DNA of 64,000 nucleotides from NCBI GenBank assembly GCA_009772895.1, contig WOUP01000002.1, positions 310,001 to 374,000 of the forward strand, given 5' to 3'. The notes under the pieces were generated by a model. That model ran no database searches and had not been told where the DNA came from. It saw only the letters and a program-made list of their open reading frames with translations. The position numbers and the translations under genes are program-made. Source of the DNA: Puniceicoccaceae bacterium 5H (GTDB lineage: Bacteria; Verrucomicrobiota; Verrucomicrobiia; Opitutales; Oceanipulchritudinaceae). Below are positions 1 to 8,325 of this stretch, one piece after another (positions within the stretch are counted from its first letter, which is position 1; each line of letters opens with the position of its first letter).

Positions 1-1
1 G

Positions 2-1768
2 ACGGGGCGGGTTCGCTTTTGGGAGTTATTGGGCGATTGTTTCAGTGAGAGGTTCTTGAAACCGATGCGTGATTGGTGTCGCGCGCACGGCAAGCTCTTT
101 ACCGCCCATGTGAAGGGGGAAGAGCACCCGCTGTTTCAAGTCCCCATGGTGGGGTCTTGCAGCCGTGTCTATCAAGAGGTGGACCTTCCGGCCATTGACG
201 CGCTGGAGCGTTTCCCCACGGGAGATTTTTTCCCGCGTCAGTTGTCTTCCAGCGCGCGCCAGTTCGGCAACGGACGGTGTATGGCGGAGGCCTTCGGCGG
301 CGCGGGGTGGGGGGCCGGACCGGAAGATCTCGAGCGTTTTCTCCTGTGGCTAGGCCGCCACGGGGTGACCGACTTTGTGATGCACCTCGCCCATGCTCAG
401 CTGAACGGGCAATCGTTGCGGGACTGGCCGCCCTCGCACCCCTTTCATCTGTCGTGGTCGCGAGCCTATGGAGCGGTGCTGGACAAGGTGCGGCATCAGC
501 TGGGCCACGAAGGCCGGCCGGAGGCCGATACGCTGGTCGTCTCTCCGCATCGGGCAATCATGAGCAGCTACCAGCCACACGAGTTGTTGCAGACCAACGT
601 ACACAATGCGGCCTCATATCCAGACAGCACGGCAGCCCGGATCAATCGCACCTTCCTGCAGCTGGTCGACGCTTTGCAGCTGAATGCGGTTTCCTACGAT
701 GTAACGGATGAGGCGACTCTGGAACGCTATGGCGAGGTGCAGGAAGACCACGTGCAGCTCGGGCAGCAGCGCTACCGGCGGATCGTACTCGCGCCGCGTC
801 ACCAGGTGAAGCCGGCGTTGCTGGCCACCCTGCCGGATACCCTCCTCACGGCCCCGGATGCGTGGTTGCAGCACCCTTGGCAGGATACCGCTGTAGTGCA
901 TTCGCGACCGGTGCGGGAAAATGTTTTTTCCATCGAATGGAAACTCAAACCGGTGACGCGTAACGCGTGCCTGATCGACGGGAAAACCAGCGAGGACGGT
1001 CGTTTTCGTTGTGCGTTTTATGTCGAACCGGAGGCCGTGGGAGCGCCCTTGCTCCTGCTGCTTTCGGACTTGCCCAAGGAGATTCGCCTCAACGGCCACA
1101 CGCTCTCGGACCCGGCGGAGAGGGCGCTGTTCGAGTTCCCTCTCGCGGGCAAGCTATGCGCCGGGTGCAACGAGGTTCAGGCCCAGTTTGCCACCTGTAT
1201 CCAACCCCTCGCCTGGGTCCTGGGGCCCTTTCTGGTGCAGAGCGATGGTCCTTTCGAATCGTTGGAGCGGGGGATGCGCCGGACGAGCGGCCCCTTCCGG
1301 CTGGCGGAGTACCAGCATGCTTTGCTGGCGCCGGGTGAATTGGTGGTTACGGGCCTGCCCTTTATCTTCGAGCCGGTCGTCGCACAGGCGAAGATCAACT
1401 TCGTCTATCCGCTCTCGAGCCTGCGCTTCCAGGGGGCGGAGGGCGCGGCGCTGGCCATCTCCGTCGACGGTCATGAACCGCAGTGGCTTTGGGGGCCGGA
1501 CTGGACGCTGGAGCGACCGATAGCCCCAGGGCCCCACGAAATCCTGGCCCAGCTGGTGCCGAGCTCTTACAACTTTTACGGACCGCACCACTACGTGCAT
1601 GGTGACCACCACGTTATCAGTCCGGCCCAGTTCTCCGGGAGGCGCAACTTCGCCGACCCCCTGGGGACGCCGGAGAACACGCTAGACGGATATTGGCGCT
1701 TCTGCCCGTTGCGTTTTCCGCATTCGGTGGTGGCGATTTCGGCCGAAGCCCGGAATTTAATATCATGA
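2..1768 (+). CDS. GH106-like glycoside hydrolase, C-terminal part (5' end outside window)
   Basis: The reading frame is open from position 2, so the gene begins upstream of the window and only about 588 C-terminal residues are seen. The stretches TGRVRFWELLGD, FTAHVKGEEHPLFQVP, ALERFPTGDFFPRQ and EAFGGAGWGAGPEDLER resemble the catalytic-barrel part of large PF17132/GH106-type proteins (alpha-L-rhamnosidases). The C-terminal third is beta-rich and ends with a galactose-binding-like jelly roll (around YNFYGPHHYVHGDHH). The stop overlaps the start of the next gene in an ATGA, which indicates translational coupling. The substrate would be terminal rhamnose on rhamnogalacturonan, which fits the nearby PL11 lyase. 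No signal peptide can be assessed. The family assignment rests on remembered motif style; other large rhamnosidase-like families are possible. Confidence 0.6.
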   Translation, partial: TGRVRFWELLGDCFSERFLKPMRDWCRAHGKLFTAHVKGEEHPLFQVPMVGSCSRVYQEVDLPAIDALERFPTGDFFPRQLSSSARQFGNGRCMAEAFGGAGWGAGPEDLERFLLWLGRHGVTDFVMHLAHAQLNGQSLRDWPPSHPFHLSWSRAYGAVLDKVRHQLGHEGRPEADTLVVSPHRAIMSSYQPHELLQTNVHNAASYPDSTAARINRTFLQLVDALQLNAVSYDVTDEATLERYGEVQEDHVQLGQQRYRRIVLAPRHQVKPALLATLPDTLLTAPDAWLQHPWQDTAVVHSRPVRENVFSIEWKLKPVTRNACLIDGKTSEDGRFRCAFYVEPEAVGAPLLLLLSDLPKEIRLNGHTLSDPAERALFEFPLAGKLCAGCNEVQAQFATCIQPLAWVLGPFLVQSDGPFESLERGMRRTSGPFRLAEYQHALLAPGELVVTGLPFIFEPVVAQAKINFVYPLSSLRFQGAEGAALAISVDGHEPQWLWGPDWTLERPIAPGPHEILAQLVPSSYNFYGPHHYVHGDHHVISPAQFSGRRNFADPLGTPENTLDGYWRFCPLRFPHSVVAISAEARNLIS

Positions 1769-2421
1769 AGCTTCTGTTCCTCAGCGATCATCACTACGAG
1801 ACTTTTGGCGGCCGGATCCTGGCAGACAAACTCGGCCAGCGCTTCGATCTGACCTACTGGGAAGACGACTATGGCCCGCGCCTAAACGAGGTGGATCTGA
1901 ACGTGTTCGACCTGCTGGTCACGTGTGCGATCGGCGATACGCCCGGTGCGCCACATGCGCCCCCCGAGGCGGAAGCCCCGGTCCGTGGCTGGCTTGCCAA
2001 AGGCGTGCCGGTCATGCTCATCCACGGGGGCAGTGCGACGTTTTGGCAGTGGGATTGGTGGCGCGAACTGGTGGCCTTGCGCTGGGTACGGGGCAATGAT
2101 CCCGACGGCGTCGCGCCTTCGACGCACCCCATCGTGCCGTTCCAGCTGGAGCGCACCAAGGCCCGCCACCCGCTGGTGGACCAACTGGAGCCGCTGGCTT
2201 TGCCGCAGGATGAGCTCTATATCCAGCTGGAGGAGACGCGCCCGCTGCAACGCCTGCTAGAGACTTCCTATGAGGGGAAAAGCTATCCCATGGCTTATGT
2301 GAGCGTGAATCAGTGGGGTGGCCCTGTGCTGGGATATCTGCCGGGGCACGACCCCGCGGTCGTAGCGCTGGAACAGAATATGGCCAACGTCGAGCGCATG
2401 TTGGCGTTTCTGGGCGCCTGA
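1765..2421 (+). CDS. ThuA-like domain protein, 218 aa
   Basis: I chose the ATG at 1765, inside the stop of the upstream gene (ATGA overlap). It gives an N-terminus MKLLFLSDHHYETFGG that starts directly with a Rossmann-like first strand. The pattern of strand, 'DLLVTCAIGD', 'GVPVMLIHGGSATF' and a late 'GYLPGHDPAVV' fits the ThuA/class-I glutamine-amidotransferase-like fold (trehalose-utilisation protein family). In this family the GATase nucleophile is usually lost. There is no signal peptide, so it is probably cytoplasmic. Coupling to the GH106-like gene suggests a helper or ligand-binding role in use of the same sugar. The biochemical activity of such proteins is generally unknown and I do not assign one. 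Confidence 0.7.
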   Translation: MKLLFLSDHHYETFGGRILADKLGQRFDLTYWEDDYGPRLNEVDLNVFDLLVTCAIGDTPGAPHAPPEAEAPVRGWLAKGVPVMLIHGGSATFWQWDWWRELVALRWVRGNDPDGVAPSTHPIVPFQLERTKARHPLVDQLEPLALPQDELYIQLEETRPLQRLLETSYEGKSYPMAYVSVNQWGGPVLGYLPGHDPAVVALEQNMANVERMLAFLGA

Positions 2422-2511
2422 GGCCGGCTCGTCTGCGAGCCTGCGGCGTTGTTCCGTAGTCCGGCGTGGGCTCATCACAAATACGCCGTATAGCCCGCGT
2501 TTCGCATCTGC

Positions 2512-2540
2512 AAAAAAAGGCTCCCACCGTGGTGGGAGCC
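2512..2540 (-). terminator. Rho-independent terminator of the 2569-6786 gene
   Basis: A perfect 10-bp stem (GGCTCCCACC / GGTGGGAGCC, 2519-2540) with a 2-nt centre is followed, read on the minus strand, by a run of seven T. It lies 28 bp after the stop of the minus-strand lyase gene. It also sits 97 bp after the plus-strand ThuA-like gene and may stop that transcript too, although the T run on that side is poor. Confidence 0.85.
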
Positions 2541-2568
2541 TCGTTTGGTGGCACTGGGAGCCGAAGTC

Positions 2569-5500
2569 TTACTCTGAGCGCTGGATCCAGATCCAGGCCC
2601 CGCCGGTGTTGTCGGCCTCGCCATCGACCCAGAGCCACTTGTTCAGCAGAGGCGTCCAGACCCAGGGGGCTGGCTCGATGTAGAGCCAGCCGAGCCAGCT
2701 ACCGGTTTCCGCCCACATGTTGTCGTCCACCGGATAACCGCGCCAGGTGGAGGGCATCAGCAGGTCGCCGATCTCGAATTGAGCATGGACCTGCTCGGCG
2801 GAGAGGGCGTGGTCGTAGACGGAGACTTCATCCAGCTCTCCGTCGAGATACTGACTGTAGCTGCCCTCGTTGTTTTGGGCCGCAAACGTCAGCCCGTAGC
2901 TATTGCTGCCCAGTGAGCCGAAACGCGAGGCGACTGCACTGTCCTGCTGCCCGTTGAAGAACAGCTGCATTTCGCCCGCATCGGCGTCGTAGACCGCCGC
3001 GACGTGAGTCCACAGATTATCCGGCAGCACGTAGGTTGATTCGACTTCGACATCGCCGCCGTCTCCCCCAAGCACGGCAAACCGCAACGTGTTGGTCGCC
3101 ATGTTGCGCAACACGCGGTAGGCGTCCGAGCCCTTGTCCAGAACGCCCTGATAGCCGGTCGTCCCGGTGGCGACCGCTCGAGGCTTGATCCAAAAGGAGA
3201 GGGAGAAGCTGTCCGTGAAGTTCAGCAGGCTGGAGGCGTCGCTTTGGGCCCACGAACCGCCAGTGAAACCGATCCCGGTCTGCAAGACGCCGCCGGTCGA
3301 GAGGTTCGGCCCGCTGACGAAGTTGACGCGCACGCCGCCGATGGCCGCATTGGCGGAGCGTCCACCCGTTTCATTGAAGGGCCAGTAGACCACCGGGCGG
3401 TCTCCCGCGATGACGTTGTAGAAGTCATCGCTCGTGGGCGTCCAGGTCGTGGCGCTGATCTCGGTGCTTGCTTCGCTTTCGTTGGTGCCGTCGGAGGCCG
3501 TCACGACATAGTAATAGGTCGCGTCGTTGCCCAGGCCGGCGTCGACGAAAGACGCGTCGGTCAGGCCGCTGGCGATCGTTTCATATGGGCCACCCTGGGT
3601 GGTGGATCGCTTGACCGAATAGCTGATGGCATTGGGGATGGCAGACCAGGACAGGCTGACGGTCCCATTGTAACTCGCTTCCGCGGCCACGTTGACCGGA
3701 GCGCCGAAGAGCCCGCCCAACTGGATGCTGGAGAGGTTCACGAGGTCGGATTCGCCCGTCACCTCGATACGCATGACCTGGGCCCCGCCTTCGAGCGGAA
3801 CCGAGTCGATCACCGTGGCGAGGGTGAAGGTGTCGGCGGCACCGGTGCTCGGCAGCGCGATTTCTTCGGTCGGTTGCCCATCGAAGGAAAAGCGGATCTT
3901 GCCCCCCTCGGCCGCGGCCGCGTAGCGGACCATGACCAGGTAGTCTCCCGGCTGGGGCACGTCGATCGTGTAGGTCAGCCATTCGCCATGGGCGAGGTCC
4001 GTCAGATAGTAGCCTTCCAGAGAGTCTTCGGCGATGTCGACGGACCCTTCGCGATACGCGCCGCCGGAGTTGCCGTCGGTCGTGTCGAAGTAGGTGTGGC
4101 CGTTGCCGTCGCCCGCGAAGTAGTCGTAATTGGCTGCCGCGATCGGGACGATGGCGGAGTGCAGCTTGTAGACGGGCATGCCCGCATCGAAGCCGACGAT
4201 CGGATCGCCCGCCGCCGTGGCTGGACGGTGGAAGGTGAGGCCTCCCCAGCCGGGCTGGTCGAGGCGGTAGCCGCTGTCTTCATAGCCGAAGTTGGTCTGG
4301 TAGTATTCGTGCGCGCGCTCCGTCCACTTGTAGTCCTCATCTGGCAGGCCCAGGCGCACTTTGTAGTGTGCGAGGGGTAGTTCCCAGGTCGGGTCGAGAG
4401 AGCCGCGGGTGACGGTGTTGGTGTCGCTCGAGAGATAGGGGTTGATGGCAAGGCTCTTCCAGCGGCCGGAGCGACTCATCAATTCAATGAACTGACCATT
4501 TTCCACCGTCGGCTCCCAAGGCTCCGGTTGGTCGGAATAGCTCTGGAGGTAGGAGATGTTGTAGCGGGCGGCGTATTCGAGGCCCTTGAGGATGCGCTGG
4601 TCGAGGTAGCCGAAGACATCGTCCCCCTGGCCCCAGGCAATCTGGGCGATTTCAGCCGTCGTGCTCACGCCGAGCAGCACGTGCGCCTGGTCGCGGCTGG
4701 CCTCCTGGCTTTGCCCGTTTTCGCGGATATACCACTGGATCTGGTCGTCGTAACCGTAGTCTTCGATCTCCGATTGCATGCCCTGATAGTCGAACTGCAG
4801 TTGCTGCTCGAACGAGCTGTCGTTGGGCGTGCTGCTCGCAATGGCCGGGCCCGAGGCATAGGGCAGGTCGTCCGCACGGTGCGGTTGACCCGTGATGTAG
4901 TTCAGCGCGCGGTCGTAGATGATTTCGTTGTCGAGAAAGATCCCGATTGCCATGACCGTTTTCCAGGCTAGCAGACCCTGATTGCCGAAGCGGGCGGGGT
5001 CTCCCATGTAGGTGCGCCAGTAGAAGGTCACGTTCGGGCCGTCGGGTGACAGCGAATTGACGCCCGCGGGCACAGTCGAGGTGGAGTAGCCCGGGTAAAC
5101 GAGCATGTCCTCGAAGGCCTGGATGTCTGCATCGGCCCAGCCGTCGTAGGTGTAGCGGATGATCTCGGCCGCATAGATCAGCGGAGCGCCGAAAAGGCCG
5201 GCGGAGAGAGGCTCGGTGCCGCCGCCGTAGAAATTATTGAGCGAACTCCAGGCATTGAGGATTTCGACGGCTTTCTGCGCGTGGCGCTCGTCGCCGGTGA
5301 TGTACCACATCAGGGCATTCAAATAGGCGGCGCGGGCGTCCTCCCGATACTCGGAGCATTGGTGGCATGGATTTTCCCGCGCGAGGGTGTCGTCGTTCGG
5401 GTTCTTCTGCACCACATAGTCGTATTGGGCCAGCGGATCGGCCTGCATTTGCACGAACGAGCTGTACCAGGGGTCTTTGCCGGCGCTGACCATGGCCCGC

Positions 5501-6786
5501 ATGCGGTCCAGATCGGCCCGCGTGTGCAAGACGCCGGGGTGGGCGAACTTGCCGACCTTGACCGAGAGGTTCGCGGTGGCGGTCCATTCGCCGTCGCTGA
5601 TCGTGTATTCGACCGTAGCGGTGCCCACGAAGTCCGACGGTGCGGTATAGAGGAGGCGGTCGCCGTCGATAACGATCGAGCCCTGGCTGGGCGTTCCTAC
5701 GCTGACGAGCGAGATCGGATCGCCATCTGGATCGCTGTCGTTGCGCAAGACCTCAACCGGGATCGAGCGTCCGACGCCTACCGCCGTCGTATCGTCGGTC
5801 GGAGTCGGGGCCTTGTTCGCCGGCGCTTCCCCCTCGGTGGCGGTGACTGTCAGCTGATGGTTTGCTTCGTCGAGGTCGAAGCTCCACTTGTAGAGCGGTG
5901 TGCCCTCGGCGAAACGCAGTCCGTTATCCGTGACGGTGACACCCTCGTCCCAGGTCATGACTGTCCAGGTGCCCGTCAGCTCTTCATCGGCGAAGCCAAC
6001 GTCGAGTAAGGCCCCGTCGGCGAATACGATTTCGCCCAGGAAGGTGGCGTCCGACCCCGCGTTTTCGTTGTCGATATGGATGGGCGTGATGCCGCCCTCG
6101 TCGAAGCGCAGTTTCAGCACGCTGCCGGAGGCCTGGTTCCAACGGCCCGGCAGGCTCGCCTGGGCGCCGATGCCGATCTCCGAGATGCCAGAGCCGATGA
6201 CCGCAAAGGTGCCGTGTCCGCCGTTGAGGCCGACGTTGACGCCTGCCCGGGTGAGCAGGGTGCCGCCGGTCAGGTTGACTTCCCCGGTGCCTTTGTCGCC
6301 GATCAGGATACTGTAGCCGTTGTATTCGCGGCCGGAGATCAAGGTGCCTCCGCTGAGGTTGATCACGCCGATGGAGCCAGTATCGAGTCCAACTTGCAGG
6401 CGGTTACCGCTCATGGTGGCGGTGCCGCCGCTGATGTTCAGCAGACCATTGCCGCCGCTGGAGCCGACGCGGTCGGGATTGTTGCCGTCAGCCAGCAGAG
6501 TGCCGCCGGTCATTTCGAGTTCGCCGGTGCTGCCGTCGCCGATTTTCAAGGTCAGCGGGGCGGCGGTGGTGTCGGCATTGACAATGGCGCGGGAGGGGCC
6601 GGAGAGGTTGACGACTGCATTGGCGCCGGCGGGGCTGGCGTCCCAATTCCCGGCCGTTTGCCAGAGATTGTCGCCCGCTCCGTTGGTCCAGTTTTGGGCC
6701 TGGGCACTCACCGCAAGTAACACCAGCACAGCCGGAGTCGTAGCAGCAAACGCCCACGACCTTTTCTTAAGGAGTAGTGGGATCAT
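2569..6786 (-). CDS. Secreted multidomain alginate-lyase-fold (PF05426) polysaccharide lyase, 1405 aa
   Basis: The ATG at 6786 gives MIPLLLKKRSWAFAA followed by a hydrophobic stretch and AQA-QN, a signal peptide. An ATG 20 codons upstream is less likely. Order of domains (approximate residues): 30-320 Gly/Thr-rich beta-solenoid repeats like autotransporter-associated strands ('ISGGTATMSG', 'LTGGTLLTR'); 325-415 cadherin/VCBS-like 'NDSDPDGDPISLVSV'; 415-870 alpha/alpha-barrel lyase core, with HPGVLHTRADLDRM at its start and the conserved-looking EASRDQAHV and EYAARYN motifs of PL5/PL38-type proteins; 880-1020 CBM6-like; 1025-1117 fibronectin III; 1120-1340 LamG/concanavalin-like; 1345-1405 a Trp-rich module. 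The likely role is beta-elimination of a uronic-acid polymer at the cell surface; substrate is uncertain (alginate, glucuronan or similar). Confidence 0.85.
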   Translation of the reverse strand: MIPLLLKKRSWAFAATTPAVLVLLAVSAQAQNWTNGAGDNLWQTAGNWDASPAGANAVVNLSGPSRAIVNADTTAAPLTLKIGDGSTGELEMTGGTLLADGNNPDRVGSSGGNGLLNISGGTATMSGNRLQVGLDTGSIGVINLSGGTLISGREYNGYSILIGDKGTGEVNLTGGTLLTRAGVNVGLNGGHGTFAVIGSGISEIGIGAQASLPGRWNQASGSVLKLRFDEGGITPIHIDNENAGSDATFLGEIVFADGALLDVGFADEELTGTWTVMTWDEGVTVTDNGLRFAEGTPLYKWSFDLDEANHQLTVTATEGEAPANKAPTPTDDTTAVGVGRSIPVEVLRNDSDPDGDPISLVSVGTPSQGSIVIDGDRLLYTAPSDFVGTATVEYTISDGEWTATANLSVKVGKFAHPGVLHTRADLDRMRAMVSAGKDPWYSSFVQMQADPLAQYDYVVQKNPNDDTLARENPCHQCSEYREDARAAYLNALMWYITGDERHAQKAVEILNAWSSLNNFYGGGTEPLSAGLFGAPLIYAAEIIRYTYDGWADADIQAFEDMLVYPGYSTSTVPAGVNSLSPDGPNVTFYWRTYMGDPARFGNQGLLAWKTVMAIGIFLDNEIIYDRALNYITGQPHRADDLPYASGPAIASSTPNDSSFEQQLQFDYQGMQSEIEDYGYDDQIQWYIRENGQSQEASRDQAHVLLGVSTTAEIAQIAWGQGDDVFGYLDQRILKGLEYAARYNISYLQSYSDQPEPWEPTVENGQFIELMSRSGRWKSLAINPYLSSDTNTVTRGSLDPTWELPLAHYKVRLGLPDEDYKWTERAHEYYQTNFGYEDSGYRLDQPGWGGLTFHRPATAAGDPIVGFDAGMPVYKLHSAIVPIAAANYDYFAGDGNGHTYFDTTDGNSGGAYREGSVDIAEDSLEGYYLTDLAHGEWLTYTIDVPQPGDYLVMVRYAAAAEGGKIRFSFDGQPTEEIALPSTGAADTFTLATVIDSVPLEGGAQVMRIEVTGESDLVNLSSIQLGGLFGAPVNVAAEASYNGTVSLSWSAIPNAISYSVKRSTTQGGPYETIASGLTDASFVDAGLGNDATYYYVVTASDGTNESEASTEISATTWTPTSDDFYNVIAGDRPVVYWPFNETGGRSANAAIGGVRVNFVSGPNLSTGGVLQTGIGFTGGSWAQSDASSLLNFTDSFSLSFWIKPRAVATGTTGYQGVLDKGSDAYRVLRNMATNTLRFAVLGGDGGDVEVESTYVLPDNLWTHVAAVYDADAGEMQLFFNGQQDSAVASRFGSLGSNSYGLTFAAQNNEGSYSQYLDGELDEVSVYDHALSAEQVHAQFEIGDLLMPSTWRGYPVDDNMWAETGSWLGWLYIEPAPWVWTPLLNKWLWVDGEADNTGGAWIWIQRSE

Positions 6787-6972
6787 GAGAAGGTAGCTTG
6801 ATGGGGCTAGTTGATTGACCCCTTGTGCATACCAGTGCGCGTCCACTGCCGGCGAAAGGTCAGCCGGTTATGCGCATGAACTGCAGCGACGTGGCCGACG
6901 CCGAGGCGGGAACGCATGGATGCGCAGGGTCTCCTCCAGCCCCCGCATGGGAGGTGCCGAGACTCCAGCGCG

Positions 6973-8094
6973 ATGCATCACCGCCATACCCAGTTCCTGC
7001 CCGGCCAGACGTGGACGGACACCCACGGGCAGCCCATCCACGCTCATGGCGGGGGCGTGCTCTACCACGAGGGCACCTACTGGTGGTTTGGCGAACACAA
7101 GGTGGCTGGTCCCGATGGCAACCGGGCCATGGTAGGGGTGCACGTCTATGCGTCGGAGGATTTGCTGAACTGGCGCGACGCCGGGATCGCGCTCTCAGTC
7201 GATGAGCGCCCGGACAGCGAGATTGAAAAAGGCTGCATCATCGAACGCCCCAAAGTGCTCTACAACGCGCGCACGCACCGGTTTGTCATGTGGTTTCATC
7301 TGGAGCCCAAGTCGGCCGGGATGAGCTATGACGGCGCGCGCAGCGGTGTGGCGGTAGCCGAGCGCCCCGAAGGCCCCTACCGGTTTCTGCACAGCTTGCG
7401 CCCCAACGCCGGCATGTGGCCGGAAAATGTGCAGGAAGCGGATAAAGCCCCGCTTTCGGCTCCGGAGCAGGTAGAGCTTGCGCGCCTGGAGCTGGGGGGT
7501 GCTCCGGTGCCCTGGTATCCGCGCAACCGCGTTTATCGTCGCGACCTCGTCTCTGGCCAGATGGCGCGCGACATGACGCTCTTTCTGGATGTGGATGGGC
7601 GCGCCTACCATCTATACGCGTCGGAAAACAACGGCACGCTGCATGTCTCGTTGCTGGATGCGACGTTTACGCGACCGGCGGGTCGTTACGTCCGCGTGTT
7701 TCCGGGGCGCTTTCATGAAGCCCCGGCGCTGATGCGGTGGAATGATCGCTACTGGCTCTTCAGCTCGGACTGTACGGGGTGGGCACCCAACACCGCTCGC
7801 CTGAGCTCCGCCCCGCAGCTGTGGGGCCCTTGGACGGAACACGGCAACCCTTGTCTGGGCACGGGCGCGCAAATCGCCAACAGCTTCGCCTCTCAACCCA
7901 CGTTCGTGCTCCCGGTTCAGGGGAGGGGAGATGCCTTTGTCTACATGGCAGACCGCTGGTGCCCGCAAAATCCCATCGACGGCCGGTATGTCTGGTTGCC
8001 GGTCCGGTTTCGCCACGGTCTGCCGATTCTGGAGTGGTGCGACGCCTGGAGCCTCGACGTCTTCGCTTCCGCTGGTGCGGTTGTGGATGAATAG
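6973..8094 (+). CDS. GH43 enzyme, exo-beta-1,3-galactanase-like (subfamily 24/34 type), 373 aa
   Basis: The five-bladed propeller style of GH43 is visible (GGGVLYHEGTYWWFGEHK, MTLFLDVDGRAYHLY, YWLFSSDCTGW, RWCPQNPIDGRYVWLPV). The usual N-terminal catalytic Asp is absent (GGG in its place), while E91 (IIERPKV), E249 (FHEAPAL) and Q308 (ASQPTF) are present. That arrangement matches exo-beta-1,3-galactanases of GH43_24, where a Gln stands in for the Asp base. I chose the ATG at 6973; an in-frame ATG at 6916 would only add a low-complexity leader. Neither start gives a signal peptide, so the enzyme may act inside the cell on imported arabinogalactan fragments. It is divergent from the lyase gene, with 186 bp between the starts. 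Confidence 0.75.
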   Translation: MHHRHTQFLPGQTWTDTHGQPIHAHGGGVLYHEGTYWWFGEHKVAGPDGNRAMVGVHVYASEDLLNWRDAGIALSVDERPDSEIEKGCIIERPKVLYNARTHRFVMWFHLEPKSAGMSYDGARSGVAVAERPEGPYRFLHSLRPNAGMWPENVQEADKAPLSAPEQVELARLELGGAPVPWYPRNRVYRRDLVSGQMARDMTLFLDVDGRAYHLYASENNGTLHVSLLDATFTRPAGRYVRVFPGRFHEAPALMRWNDRYWLFSSDCTGWAPNTARLSSAPQLWGPWTEHGNPCLGTGAQIANSFASQPTFVLPVQGRGDAFVYMADRWCPQNPIDGRYVWLPVRFRHGLPILEWCDAWSLDVFASAGAVVDE

Positions 8095-8175
8095 GGGAGA
8101 CTGCCGTTGGCTGAGACTTGGGTGAGGACTAATGCACAACGCGGTTCGCCGCTCAATTGTTCACCCTAGGGGGGC

Positions 8176-8193
8176 ATCCCTTGAACAAGGGAT
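8176..8193. repeat. 18-bp inverted repeat in the leader region of the PL11 gene
   Basis: ATCCCTTG-AA-CAAGGGAT is an inverted repeat with perfect 8-bp arms, in the 231-bp gap between the GH43 and PL11 genes. It has no T run on either side, so an operator or weak attenuator is more likely than a terminator. Nothing else is recognisable in this gap. Confidence 0.4.
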
Positions 8194-8325
8194 TCTCAAG
8201 TGAGCTTCCAAAGCCTATGATGGGAACCGAAACGCAGCTGCTGAAGTCGTTGCTACCCCCTCAAGATCCGGCTTGTCGGGCTGCGTTGTTCGTCAGGCAC
8301 CCCACCTTCACACCCTCCTTGGACT

